DNA of 64,000 bases. It comes from Mugil cephalus (taxonomy: Eukaryota > Chordata > Actinopteri > Mugiliformes > Mugilidae). Positions 43,735 to 54,878 of this stretch are shown here, piece by piece. The position numbers were made by a program, and so were the translations under genes. Under the pieces are notes generated by a model. The model had not been told where the DNA came from and ran no database searches. It saw nothing but the letters and a program-made list of their open reading frames with translations. Position 1 is the stretch's first letter, and every line of letters starts with the position of its first letter. The DNA lies in the NCBI RefSeq assembly GCF_022458985.1, contig NC_061781.1, forward strand, positions 21,043,001-21,107,000. Reading direction: 5' to 3'.

Positions 43735-45228
43735 CCCTTAAACTGGACAGTTCTTCACTATTTCTTATTCCCTTAAATAGGCAAACCTTCTGTATCTTTT
43801 ATGTTACCTGGTCTGGTCTAGGTGTTTGGTACATGTCTAAGTCACATTCATCCGCCTGTCAGTGGTCGTAATGATGTGGCTGTTCTGTGTATAATAATTT
43901 CTCTCAAATCACCTCAGGATCACGATTAACACATGACATGGAGGATGGCCAAGTCTTTTCAACTCATGTTTCAAAAACACAGAAGACCTTGTTGATTTAT
44001 ATTAATTCAGTTTCTTTATTCTACTTCAAAATAAGTCAAAGACTTCCCAGTTTTACCAGAAAATAGTGAAAGACCTTCATGAATCAATCAGTTTTTCCCT
44101 GTGGCCCTCAGACAGTGGAGCTGCCACCTCAGAAGGGCATAAGCCTGATCATAATGCCTAAATAGAACCTCCTTCAATACGAACGAATACAAAACAGACT
44201 CCATAACAACACAGAGCATAACAACACCACTGACTTCACAGACAGCGTGCTCTGCAGCACAACAATCTGATACAGTGCATGCATGTCAAGTGTGAAGGTT
44301 ATTTTCTCAACCTCTGAGGATGTGATGTTTCCAAGGTGCTGAATAAAGTTTGTACAAAAATAATCCAACGCTATGTAATAGAGATGACAGAAACAGGAAC
44401 AAAGGAGTAATGACTTTAAATTCTTATCACGTCATCTTCAAACACGTCTATAAAAACTCCTCTCTGTGTGATTCAGTTCAACTCTTCTCTTCTGCTTGAG
44501 AAACATTTTATCTGTGGACATCCTTTACTGACCTGAACAACTCTCACCATCTCAGTTTTTGTGAAACAGCAAACTATTTTTAAGAGGCTATCAGAATTGA
44601 TGTATTTCTTAGCCTTATTTCTAATTGACTGTGCTGCAAAAGGGAACAAATTCCCGTAGACTCCCATGTTAAAAAGCCCAGCTTTACAACATTATTAAAC
44701 ATGTTTACAGCTTGGTTCAAACAATGGTTTTGGTCTCAGTGGTTTATTTCACTATTCATGACAACTGTACAGGGCTGATTTTTTTTTTCTAACTCATTTG
44801 TTTATTTTTTATTAAGACTTTGAGTGACAGGTGACGTATGGGCGCTGCCAGAGGCCGCTAGCTGCTAGCCTTGGTCTCTCTGCTATTCCTCACCTGAGTT
44901 AATGACAACCTCTTGCCTGAGTTTGAGGTTTTGGTCTATTTTGGATTATTTTAAATAAAAAATAATGGTTGTGTGTTTTGCTGCACCTCCTACAAGACCA
45001 TCTGGGAAGTGAATTCTGAGAATTATTTTATGGTTGATGTCAGTGTCCAACATAGCATGGCCTTAGGCTAGCCTTCCAGCGAAGCTTCGGTTTGTTAGCC
45101 AGGCTAACGGGAGGCTAACAGTCAAACCACCACTGAAGTCAGTTTAGGAAATATTAATCCACCACATAATGTCTCGTTCACGTTACTTTTTTCATATGAC
45201 CAATACTACGGTAACAAAGAAGGACTTG
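43735..45228. other. Spacer upstream of gene E, partly duplicated flank
   Basis: The part from about 43740 to 44560 is the shared upstream flank (ggtctggtctag, gtggtcgtaatgatgtggctg, ggccaagtcttttcaactcatg). From about 44650 to 45228 the sequence is different and probably an older mobile element; it resumes at 46806 after PLE 2. No gene is recognised. Confidence 0.4.
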
Positions 45229-46805
45229 TCTGTGAAGGTTCTCAGTCATCCAGGTCATGGTAATCCAAAAAAGCATTGAATAAGGTCAGCTGGACTTGTA
45301 GAATTTCTTGAAGACGTTTCGCCACTCATCCGAGTATCTTCTTCAGTTCTGATAAACTAGTGGGAAATTTGAGGTTTAAATAGGAAAAAAAACCCTGTGG
45401 GTAACACCCACCAGAACAAGTCTGTGTGTTACTCGACCTGTGCCTGACCACCACCTACTTTCAGTTCAAAGGAGGTTTCTACAGGCAAAAACACGGCTGT
45501 GCGATGGGGTCCCCAGTGTCACTGATCGTGGCCAATCTCTACATGGAGGAAGTAGAGACCAGAGCTCTGGACACCTTTGCAGGTTCCACTCCCACCCACT
45601 GGTACAGATATGTGGACGACACCTGGGTTAAAATCAAGACAAAGGAGGTGGAATCTTTCACTAAACACATCAATACAGTGGACAGCAACATCAACTTCAC
45701 CAGGGAGGACATCAGTCTGGCCTTTTTGGACTGTTTGGTGCATGTTGAAGAAGATCGAAGCCTCAACATAGAAGTATAGATCAACACCTGTTATTTGACT
45801 CACACCACCCCCTGGAGCACAAACTGGGAGTCATCAGAACCCTCCAGCACCGAGTACAGATTGTCCCCACTAGACAGGATGGCAAGGACAAGGAGGGAAC
45901 ACACATTAAACAAACCCTCAAGACATGCGGATATCCCAACTGGGCCTTTGTCAAAGGCTCAAAAAGATATCCCAGGAAGGACAGGGAAGAGGAACAAAAC
46001 AAAAGGAAGAACATCACCATCCTCTACATAGCTGGTGTATCAGAGAAACTAAGGAGAATTTTTGGTAAACAGCGCATCCCAGTTTATTTCAAACCTGGAA
46101 ACACACTAAGACAGAAACTGGTCCACCCTAAAGACAAAACACCTAGAGAGAAACAGAGCAATGTAGTGTACGCGGTTCAGTGTAGCGAGGAATGTACAGA
46201 CCTGTACATTGGGGAAACCAAACAACCCCCAAGCGCATGGTCCAACACAGGAGAGCCAGCTCATCAGGAAACGACTCAGCAGTCCACCTCCACCTGAAGG
46301 ACAAAGGACACTCCTTTGAGGATACCAACGTCAAAGTCTTGCCCAGAGAGGACAGATGGTTTGAGAGAGGAGTTAAGGAAGCCATCTATGTCAAAGTGGA
46401 GAAACCTTCTCTAAACAGAGGAGGTGGACTGAGATTTAATTTACCAACTATTTATAATTCAGTTTTGACATCTGTCCCCAAGAAGTTTCAACAACATTCA
46501 CACATTGAGCCTCCAGGTTCCCATGGACAATAGCCTCGTTAGAGCTCTATTCATAGGGTAAGTAGCCTAGGCACACAGTTCCCCCCATTCAAGGACAGGT
46601 AAGTATCAGCCATTATGGTAATTAGTGACCCCAGTTTCTGGTCAAGCAAGTTCCTGGTGGGTGTTACCCACAGGGTTTTTTTCCTATTTAAACCTCAAAT
46701 TTCCCACTAGTTTATCAGAACTGAAGAAGCTACTCGGATGAGTGGCGAAACGTCTTCAAGAAATCCTACAAGTCCAGCTGACCTTATTCAACGCTTTTTT
46801 GGATT
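45229..46805 (+). mobile_element. Penelope-like element 2 with inverted tail copy
   Basis: Flanked by a 13-bp direct repeat aaagaaggacttg (45216-45228 and 46806-46818). It begins with an inverted copy of its own 3' tail (45262-45414 against 46654-46805), then enters the RT at [20 protein letters not shown], continuing [20 protein letters not shown] and the catalytic RYVDDTW (about 45605). A GIY-YIG domain follows ([16 protein letters not shown], about 46180-46235), then the same C-terminal region as PLE 1. N-terminal RT parts are missing and frames are broken, so it is not autonomous. The inverted tail is a known feature of PLE insertion by-products. Confidence 0.87.
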
Positions 46806-46818
46806 AAAGAAGGACTTG

Positions 46819-47093
46819 GTTCAGTTTGATATACTGGTGTTGAGCTGTGCTCAGTTATATTAAAATATGAATATTACAGTATGGATCCAGACATAACTTT
46901 AGTCTAGATGTTGAAACAAGGTTATATGTTAGTAGTTGAAGGTCGAGGAACCAAAATGTGAATATTGGTAATAATATATTATAGGCAGGTTGCTTTGATT
47001 GAGGACTTTAATGGTCTACAATGAGAATTGCTCTAATTGTGTAACTTAAAAAAAATGTTAAATGTTACAATGACCAGAGGTCCCTAGATAGCG
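46819..47093. other. Continuation of the DNA interrupted by PLE 2
   Basis: AT-rich sequence with no open frame or motif I can assign. Confidence 0.3.
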
Positions 47094-47640
47094 TTACCAC
47101 CATTGACCGCACATCGCTGGTGCACCATCCGCCGTTAATCCCAGGAGTTTATTTAATGGCAGCTTCATTTCAGTTACGCATTTGTAAACCTCTTCAAAGA
47201 TTTCCCAGCCTGTGGTTGTGCTGTGTATTGATTTTAATCCCAAAAGTTCCTCCGTAACACACAGACTTGAATCCACTCCACGGATGAAGACTGACTGGGC
47301 AGTATCAGATGTGTCGCTGCTCTCATCCATTGCAAGGGAGAATGCGACGACATCTTTTCCCTTTTCCATAAGCTGGTCATATAGATTGGTGGCAAGATCA
47401 GCTACTGCGTTTCTGCTTAGGCTCACATTTAAAAATGCTTTCTTTTTCTCTGAGCACACAAGCTCACAAACTTTCATCATGCACTTTTTCACAAACTCAT
47501 TGAAGGGTTTTTGATTTTGTGATCTCTGTTGCCACAATAAGGCAGTGCAGTGCCAGTAGTACCACGAGGACACTGTGACTGCTGTTGTAGCCAATAAGTA
47601 GAGGCGGGTAAGGGTTCTGACAGCTTTAGCTATCAACTTG
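47094..47640 (-). mobile_element. hAT-like (GTF2IRD2/ZBED-type) transposase fragment
   Basis: A 180-residue minus frame includes FSLAMDESSDTSDTAQSVFI, RGVDSSLCVTEELLGLKS and KLLGLTADGAPAMCG. These are the first catalytic aspartate block (MDESSD) and the LTADGAPAM block of the hAT catalytic region as found in hAT-Charlie-type elements and the host genes derived from them. N- and C-terminal parts are absent. Sequence from about 47360 onward reappears in scrambled form at 53460-54071. Confidence 0.78.
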
Positions 47641-48111
47641 AAATATTTTATTTATTCAATTTATTCAACCGGAAGTAGCTGTTTTTTCAATCTCAATATA
47701 TCAACAATGAGAGGCACAAACAATCAACAAATGCAATCACTGTTTTAGAACACGTATATTTGTAAAATTAATAAATTAATAAAATAAAATACAATATTCT
47801 CAAAAAGAGAATAGCTGCTGGCCAGCAACCAAAAATGAAAAGGTCTCGTGAGTCTCCAGCCTGTGCGGGCCGATGGGAAAAGGATGCTGGCTGGCAGGAG
47901 GACGTCACCGCTTCCCCGGGTGGACCAGTCCCAGGTAGATGACACGTTCCGACAGCCGGAAGGAAAATGGCGGAAAAACGGTGTCGATGAAATGGCAGCT
48001 AACAGGAAAAAGTATGGCTTGAGGGCGAGGTACAGCAGTAACTACTAACAGCGTGGGCATAACAAGTTCACTGGGAGACCACAGAGCTGAACCCGCTTAT
48101 CAATAGACTAT

Positions 48112-48702
48112 TGTTATGACCCAGGGTCATTGTGTAATATTTGTTTTTGGATGTATGACTTGTCTGTGCTGTTTTTTTTTTTTTTTCCCTTTTCCATGTG
48201 CTGTTCCTCCCTGCCTGAGGGTGGTGCCACCTCTGTTGGTCTCCAGGTGCTGGCTGGCAATTGGTGAATGGGCGGGAGGAAACCCTATAAAATGGCCGTC
48301 ATTATGGAGTTCTTCCTCTCCTCTTGACCCTCCTCCCAACTGAACCAGGCATTTGTGTGTGATTTGGCAATTTGTATTTGTTAGCAGACCAGGTAGTGGT
48401 AAGGGTGAGTAGCTCTTTTTGTTGGGACCTTTTTCTCCTGTTTATTTTTATAGGGAGTCAGGTTAGAAACCTGTATTTTGATTTCCTTTATTTTTGATTA
48501 GGTAAGTCAGCTTGGGGGCACAGTGTTTTTTTGTTTGTTGTTTTGGGCCATGCTCACCCTGAAGCCTATCACTACCATTGTTGATTAAATAAATAATTAT
48601 TTGTTGGTCTGCAGCTCTGTTGTATGGTCTTCCTTGGGAGTGGGAGAGAGAGGGGGGCATCCTTTCCATGTTACATTCGGTTCCCCTAGGTCGGACGTAA
48701 CA
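48112..48702 (+). repeat. 5' LTR of the Gmr1-like element (591 bp)
   Basis: Starts tgttatgacc and ends cggacgtaaca, with the PBS 4 bases downstream. It contains ccctataaaatggcc (TATA-type) near 48285 and an aataaataa signal near 48588, consistent with U3 and R/U5. Confidence 0.78.
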
Positions 48703-48827
48703 TGAATGGGGGCTCGTCGTTCTTTCTCTGTTTCGTTGTGTAAAGTGAATTGACCTTTTCTCTCTCGTGGTCTCTGCTTGTCTGTTTGGCAGTTTTCTTT
48801 TGTGGTGGGGGCAGATGTGTAAGTGGA

Positions 48828-50330
48828 ATGGAGTTCAAATTGGAGGAGTTTGTGGCTAATCCAACCGCAGAGGTTTTAAGAAGGTGTAAAAAAGGCTGAT
48901 TTGGGCCTTATTGCCAGTTCGTTTGAGGTGCATGTGCCAACTGGTGCAAAGAAAGAGGAGATACATGATCTACTCTATGTGAAGCTGAGTGAGAGGGGAT
49001 TAATCGGCGGGCCAGCTCCCATGGTCGGAGCTGAGCCAGGTGATCTTGCAGGTGTTTCTGCCCCACTCCCAACCGCCCAGGCCCAAGCTGGCATGAATGC
49101 AGAGGAGCTGAGGCTCACCCTGCGTATAAAGGAGGTTGAGTTGAGACAGCGGGAGCTGGAGGTGGAGACTATGCACCTGAGAGTAAGGGCTCTGGAGTTA
49201 GAGCGGGGAACTGCTGTAACTGCCAGCCCTGTACCCACGCAGACAACCACGCCTAGTCCCCATGACAGCTTTGATGTGAGCAGGCACATTGCACTAGTTC
49301 CTCCATTCAGGGAATCTGAAGTCGTTTTCATATTTTAGTGCATTTGAACGCATCGCTGCTACACTACATTGGCCAAAGAGTGTGTGGCCTCTGCTACTTC
49401 AGTGTAAGCTAGTTGGGAAAGCACAGGAAGTGTGCAACTCTTTGTCTATTGAAGACAGCCTCAATTATGACTCAGTGAAAGCCACTGTCCTTAGAGCCTA
49501 TGAATTGGTACCAGAGGCATATAGACAAAAATTCAGGAACTGTGGAAAAACTGCCAACCAGACACATGTTGAGTTTGCGAGGGAGAAGAGTGCTCTGTTC
49601 GACAAGTGGTGTCAGGCCAGTAAGGTAACTACTTTTGATCATTTGAGGGAGCTCATTTTGCTGGAGGAATTTAAAAACCGGTTACCTGAGAAAATTGTCA
49701 TTTATCTGAATGAGCAAAAAGTCACCTCACTCACTGATGCTGCTGTGCTTGCTGATGAATTTTTGTTAACACACAAAAGTGTTTTTTCTCCCCCAGTGCG
49801 CCGTGAACCAGTCCCCAGTGGCCGGAGCCCTAGACCACTCAAAAACTCCCGTCGTAACTCCACTGCTGCTTCTGGTGACACTGAGAGACGAGAGTGTTTC
49901 TACTGCCATGAGCAGGGTCACCTCATTGCGGTCTGTCCCACTCTTCGAAGAAAAGACCAATCTAAGAATGTCAAATCACCATCCCCTATCAGTTTCATAC
50001 ACACCAAGCCACATCACCAGCAACAATTGGATGTAGTAGATGGAATTGATGAGGATTTCAAACCATTTGTAACTCAAGGGTCTGTTTCTCTTGAGGGAGT
50101 AGATAAACCAGTTCCTATCACTATCCTTCGGGACACCGGTGCAAAACAGTCCCTTATGTGTGAAGGCATTCTTCCCTTTTCAGCTCAGTCATACTGTGGT
50201 TCTGACATCATAGCATGGGGGGTTAAGCTAAGTGCTGTGCGGGCCCCATTGCATTTCATTCAGCTCACCTCCAAGATTGTGTCAGGCAAATTCAAAGTCG
50301 CTGTGAGACCCCAGCTGCCATAGTTGGTAT
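48828..50330 (+). CDS. gag and protease region of the Gmr1-like element, frameshifted
   Basis: Begins MEFKLEEFVANPTAEVLRRC. The frame breaks at an A6 run (about 48886) and again near 49322. It then reads through a capsid-like region (VWPLLLQCKLVGKAQEVCNS, LRAYELVPEAYRQKFRNC), a CCHC zinc knuckle (CFYCHEQGHLIAVC, 49895-49936) and an aspartic protease start (ILRDTGAKQSLM, DTG at 50132-50140). A further shift near 50322 precedes GIDLILGNDLAGGKV. Breaks are single-base, often at homopolymers, so I cannot separate true decay from sequence error. The product would package element RNA and process the polyprotein. Confidence 0.72.
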
Positions 50331-50775
50331 TGATCTGATCCTTGGCAATGATTTGGCAGGTGGTAAGGTTTTTCCATCCCCAGAGGTAACTGAAAACCCA
50401 GTAACAGATTTGTGCGTTTCCAGCTCTGCTGCACCGGTTCACCTCCTTTATTTCCTGTGTGTGCTGTAACCCGTGCTCAGGCCCGGAAACTTGGAGACTT
50501 GGTGGATCTCAGTGACTCTTTTATGTCCTCTGACCCCACAGATTCTCTCTCAGATGCTAAAGAGAATGTTGTTGTTGAGCTCCAGCCAGATGTTGAAACC
50601 TCACACTTTCAATAGACAGAGAACAACTAATCAAAGCACAGAAAACTGATCCCACTTTGTCTCCATGTTTCTCTCCTGCAACAGATCCAAAATGTGATAA
50701 GTCTGGGTCCTACCTGATAGCTGATGGAGTTCTGATGCGCCGCTGGTCCCTCATCCTGGTCCAGCATATGAGTCT

Positions 50776-51990
50776 GTGACTCAGGTTGTAGTGCCACAGC
50801 AGTTTCGTTCCCAGGTGCTAGGTTTGGCTCATGACCATAGCATGTCCGGTCATTTAGGTATCAGAAAAACCTACAACCGTATCCTCCGTTATTTCTTCTG
50901 GCCAGGGCTTAAGTCAGATGTTGCGAAGTTTTGCCGTTCATGCCACATGTCAGGTCTCAGGAAAACCCAATCAAGTAATCCCTGTAGCTCCATTAAAGCC
51001 AATCCCTATTGTTGGAGAGCCATTCGAACATGTCATCGTGGACTGCGTGGGTCCTCTGCCAAAAACAAAGTCTGGAAATCAGTACATCCTCACTGTGATG
51101 TGTGCCGCGACCCGTTACCCTGAGGGTGTCCCGTTGCGCTCCTTAAAAGCGCGCGCCATTGTAAAAGCGCTCGTCAAGTTTTTTTCCACATTCGGCCTTC
51201 CAAGGCGCATCCAAAGTGACCAGGGATCAAATTTCATGTCAAAATTTTCGCCCAGGTCATGTCAGAGCTAAACGTGAAACACCACACTTCCAGCGCCTAT
51301 CATCCTGAAAGTCAGGGTGCGTTAGAGCGTTTTCATCAAACTCTGAAAGCTATGCTCCGCAAATATTGTACCGAGAACAATCGTGAGTGGGATGAGGGAC
51401 TGCCCCTGTTGTTGTTCGCTGTGAGGGAAACGTTGCAGGAAGCGTTAGGTTTTAGCCCAGCCGATTTGGTGTTTGGCCACACCGTGCGCGGCCCTCTCCG
51501 TCTGTTGCGAGAGAAATTTCTCTCAAATAAAACTAGTTCAAGTGAAAACATCCTTGACTACGTTAGTTCCTTTAGGGAGAGATTGCATCACGCTTGTGAT
51601 TTGGCCCGTGATTCACTCTCCACTGCTCAGTCCAAAATGAAAACGCGTTTTGACCAAAAGTCTGTTGCGCGGACCTTCGCCCCTGGTGAGCGCGTACTAG
51701 TTCTCCTACCTCTTGCTGGTTCTGGTCTACAGGCAAAGTTCTGTGGTCCATATGTGGTTGACCGGAAGCTCAGCGAGACCGATTATGTAATCCACACTCC
51801 CGATCGCAGAAAGAAGACTCGCGTGTGTCACATTAACATGCTGAAGTCTTATGTTGACCGTGAGAAGAGTGTTCCACCTCCCATGGTTGCGCCTGTTGTC
51901 GCAGTGTCGGTTGCACAGCCTCCATACGATCCCTGTGATGACGGGCTGAGTGACAGACGCAGCTCCTTTGCCTGCGCGCGCCTGAGAAAC
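50776..51990 (+). CDS. Integrase region of the Gmr1-like pol
   Basis: HHCC zinc domain (AHDHSMSGHLGIRKTYNRIL and FCRSCHMS), then the catalytic core with D (HVIVDCVGPLP), D (RIQSDQGSNF) and E (ESQGALERFHQTLK), and a GPY/F-type C-terminal segment (AKFCGPYVVDRKLSETDYVI). At least two single-base shifts split the frame (about 50970 and 51240). No chromodomain is evident. It lies upstream of RT, the opposite of ordinary Ty3/gypsy. Confidence 0.78.
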
Positions 51991-52089
51991 TCCGAAATCC
52001 TGTCAAATCTAGAGACCCATTTGGCGCACCTGTCTGACTCTGCCAGATCTGATATTGGCAAACTGGTAAAAAGTTACCCAACCCTATTT

Positions 52090-53345
52090 GGCGACATCCC
52101 CACTCAAACTACGGTGTTATGTCATGATATTGATGTGGGAGATCACCCCCCGATAAAACAGCACGCCTACAGGGTGCCTCCACAAAACGTGCCATCATGC
52201 GACAAGAAGCATCATACCTTGTTGAAAATGGTTTTGCTGTGCCGAGTACTAGTCCATGGAGCTCTCCCTCGCTCCTGGTTCCTAAATCTGACCAGACTCC
52301 CCGTTTCTGTAATGATTACTGTAAGGTAAATGCCGTGACTAAACCAGACTCCTTTCCACTTCCTCGCATGGAGGACTGCGTCGATCGGGTGGGTTCAGCT
52401 AAATATGTCAGTAAGTTAGATCTTCTAAAAGGATATTGGCAGGTCCCCTGAGCCCACGCGCCTCTGAGATAAGTGCGTTTGTCACCCCCGACCATTTCTT
52501 ACAGTACACTGTTATGCCCTTTGGTCTGAGAAACGCCCCAGCCACTTTCCAGAGGCTCATGAGCACAGTTCTTTGCGGGGTGAGAAACTGTGAGGTTTAT
52601 TTGGATGACATTGTGGGCCTATTCATCCAACTGGACTGAACATGTGAAAAACCCTTTCGGAGATTTTTGAACGTTTGTGTAAAGCTTCCTTAACTCTCAA
52701 TCTGGCCAAATGTGAGTTTGGGAAGGCTGTTGTTACCTATCTAGGTAAGATAGTCGGACAAGGACGTGTCTGTCCCGTGACTGCCAAGGTGCAGGCCATC
52801 GTAGATTTTCCAGCCCCCGAACGCGCCGTGAGCTCCGGCGTTTTCTGGGTATGGCTGGATATTACCGTGGGTTTTGTAAAAACTTCTCAGATGTAGTGGC
52901 TCCACTGGACAAGTTTAGCAAGCCCCAAAGTTCCCTTCCAGTGGTCAGAGGAATGTCAGTTTTCTTTTGAGGCCGCTAAAGCTCTCCTCTGTAGTGCGCC
53001 TGTACTTGCCGCCCCAGATTTCGGGCATCCCTTTAAACTGGAGGTGGATGCCAGTGCACTTGGCGTCGGTGCAGTGCTTCTCCAGGAAGATGGGCGTGGC
53101 ATTGACCATCCCATATCCTACTTTTCCAAAAAGCTCAAAAAGCACCAACTGCACTACAGCACGATCGAAAAAGAGGCTTTAGCCTTACTGTTAGCGTTGC
53201 AACACTTTGAAGTGTACCTTGGGTCTAATGCTGAGCCAACCGTTGTTTTCTCTGACCACAATCGCTCGTGTTCCTGAATAGGATGCGAATAGCAATCAGC
53301 GCCTCATGCGCTGGTCCTTGTTGCTCCAGGACTTTAATGTAAACA
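52090..53345 (+). CDS. Reverse transcriptase and RNase H region of the Gmr1-like pol
   Basis: RT begins near HDIDVGDHPPIKQHAYRVPP (about 52123), then SYLVENGFAVPSTSPWSSPS, FCNDYCKVNAVTKPDSFPLP, the block KYVSKLDLLKGYWQVP, MPFGLRNAPATFQRLM and the catalytic YLDD. The thumb/connection has LAKCEFGKAVVTYLGKIVG. RNase H shows FKLEVDASALGVGAVLLQED and HYSTIEKEALALLLALQHFE, then LMRWSLLLQDFNV. Frameshifts occur near 52195, 52445, 52635, 52850 and 53265. As assembled it cannot give a full enzyme. Confidence 0.78.
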
Positions 53346-53459
53346 TTCGGTATTAAAAAGGGTTTTAGACAATGTGTCATGGCGATTGCTTTCCAAGAAG
53401 TTTAGTGCATCATACGATGGTCCTGTGGCAGTAGGAATGTGTTGTTTCTATAGAATGGG

Positions 53460-54071
53460 GGGTGAATGACCCTGTCACTTCTAGTGTATATTGATTTGTG
53501 GCAGATAGACTATGCGTTCTGCTTGGCTATTTTTTTTTTTTTCTGAGCACCATCCTTTCATCATGCACTTTTCACAACTGCATGAGGGTGTTGCATTGTT
53601 GTGATCTCTGGTTGCACATGGCAAGTGCAGTGCAGTAGTCCCAGGGAAACACTATGACTATGTGTCCAATATGAGAAGGTTCTTACTCTTTAGACTCCTC
53701 AACTGAAGGATATTTGTGATTTGCAATTTTAATTTATCAACCGGAAGTAAGGTGTTTTACATCTATTATCATGGGGACCATATGCATCCTGTTTTAATTT
53801 TTTAAAATAGTTTAAAAATGAATAAATATTTGAATATTCCAGCAACAAAAATGATTAAGGTGAAGTCTCAGCCTTGTGGGGCCGAGTGGAAAAGGATTGT
53901 TTGGTATGGGCCATGCTCACGCCCCTGACCTCAGTAGATGACATTGTTGATCGAAGAAAATAAAATTGTGTGAATGGCAGCTACAGAAATGTATGGCTTT
54001 GGGCGAGGTACGCAGAGATACAGCGTGGGCATTACAATGTTCATTCGGTACCCTAGGCTGACCGTTTAAAA
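53460..54071 (+). other. Chimeric consensus where the 3' LTR should be
   Basis: About 600 bases that match neither the 5' LTR nor any single other region, yet alternate short exact matches to the 5' LTR (48112-48702) and to the left flank of the element (about 47360-48111) in co-linear order. Examples: tgatttgcaatttt and gggccatgctcac from the LTR; ctatgcgttctgctt-like, caaccggaagta, and gaaatgtatggctt-like from the flank. It ends ctaggctgacc before the actat target duplication. Interpreted as an assembly artefact at a heterozygous insertion. Confidence 0.75.
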
Positions 54072-54138
54072 ACTATAAAGAAGCCAGCCTAGCTTGGCGG
54101 CTACCTAGCAACACGCTAAAACATCTTTATTATCAACA

Positions 54139-54830
54139 TTAAACTTTTCTAATGTTGTCATTAACATATAAACAATAATTACACATAACCTCCTCAGGGC
54201 AGTGATAGGTCTTTGTGGTATTATTCTCAATGTCCTCCTCATGATCAGCTAGGGAGTTGATGGGTGTCTGATTCTGTTTGTCCACTGGACCTGCATCCTC
54301 TTCCATCTCCTCCTCACCTGATTCGCTGGGGTCTGATTCCATTTCAAAGTTACTCTCTCTGTTTTGGACAGTTTAAGTGACATCTCTCATGATGTAAACA
54401 CGTTTCATTGCTTGTAGCATTCTGCAATGGAAATAATAGTGTTAGAAAATGCTTAAGTCTTAAGTCTTAAGCATGTCGTTGCAAATGAATAACAATTATG
54501 TGATACACTCAAGTGATAATCACATAATACTGTCTGGCTGGCCTAATGTACTCTCTAGTTAACATGATAAAAGGAACACACAGAACATATCACGTATTTT
54601 ACCTGTGGTTAGTAAGGTACAACTGGTATACTATGAGCAGAAAACAACACCTGGTAAACAAATAACTCAGCGATTTTTCAGGTCATGTGAAACAACATTT
54701 TTAGAGACATGCTAAAGAACTTCTTTGCTTACCTGAATGATACAGTAAAGAAGAACACGAACATCACAGTTGGGAAGCTGAGTAGCCTCTGTCCGTCTCC
54801 CCTAAACAGTTCTTTCTTGGGGTTCACCAT
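54139..54830 (-). pseudogene. Unidentified two-exon small membrane-protein-like locus downstream of F
   Basis: Minus-strand exon a (54733-54830) reads MVNPKKELFRGDGQRLLSFP then TVMFVFFFTVSF, a short basic N-terminus and a hydrophobic segment, ending at a gtaagc donor. Exon b (54139-54421) starts after a ttgcag acceptor with RMLQAMKRVYIM and frameshifts within about 50 bases; the other frame continues as an acidic tail (ESGEEEMEEDAG) and ends DNIRKV. A related exon b lies downstream of gene E. I do not recognise the family. The frameshift suggests a broken copy here; an intact parent may lie elsewhere. Confidence 0.35.
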
Positions 54831-54878
54831 CTTTGTTTCATTCATAACTACACTTCTGCTGTGAAACCTTTAAAGGTA

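Larger units (their letters stand above)
48112..54071 (+). mobile_element. Gmr1-like Ty3/gypsy LTR retrotransposon (IN before RT)
   Basis: Near-complete element. Parts in order: 5' LTR 48112-48702, a primer-binding site tgggggctcgtc at 48707 (complementary to a tRNA-Pro-like end), gag with a CCHC knuckle, a DTG protease, integrase (about 50780-51840), reverse transcriptase with YLDD (52598-52609), RNase H (to about 53340), and a scrambled 3' LTR. A 5-bp actat flanks it (48107-48111, 54072-54076). Integrase before RT is the copia-like order, but the domain sequences are gypsy-like; this combination defines the Gmr1 group described in fish and other deuterostomes. The element is probably young and polymorphic (see findings). 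Confidence 0.82.

Noticed and set aside
44960-45010. Possible THAP-type start (MVVCFAAPP)
   Set aside because: The frame stops soon after and the rest of a THAP zinc finger is absent.
47212-47514. 100-aa plus-strand open frame
   Set aside because: Antisense of the hAT transposase fragment, which has recognisable motifs in the minus frame.
53545-53720. Second diverged copy of the hAT fragment
   Set aside because: Matches alternate with LTR matches base by base; a simple old duplicate would not contain the LTR bases in order, so the blended-consensus explanation fits better.
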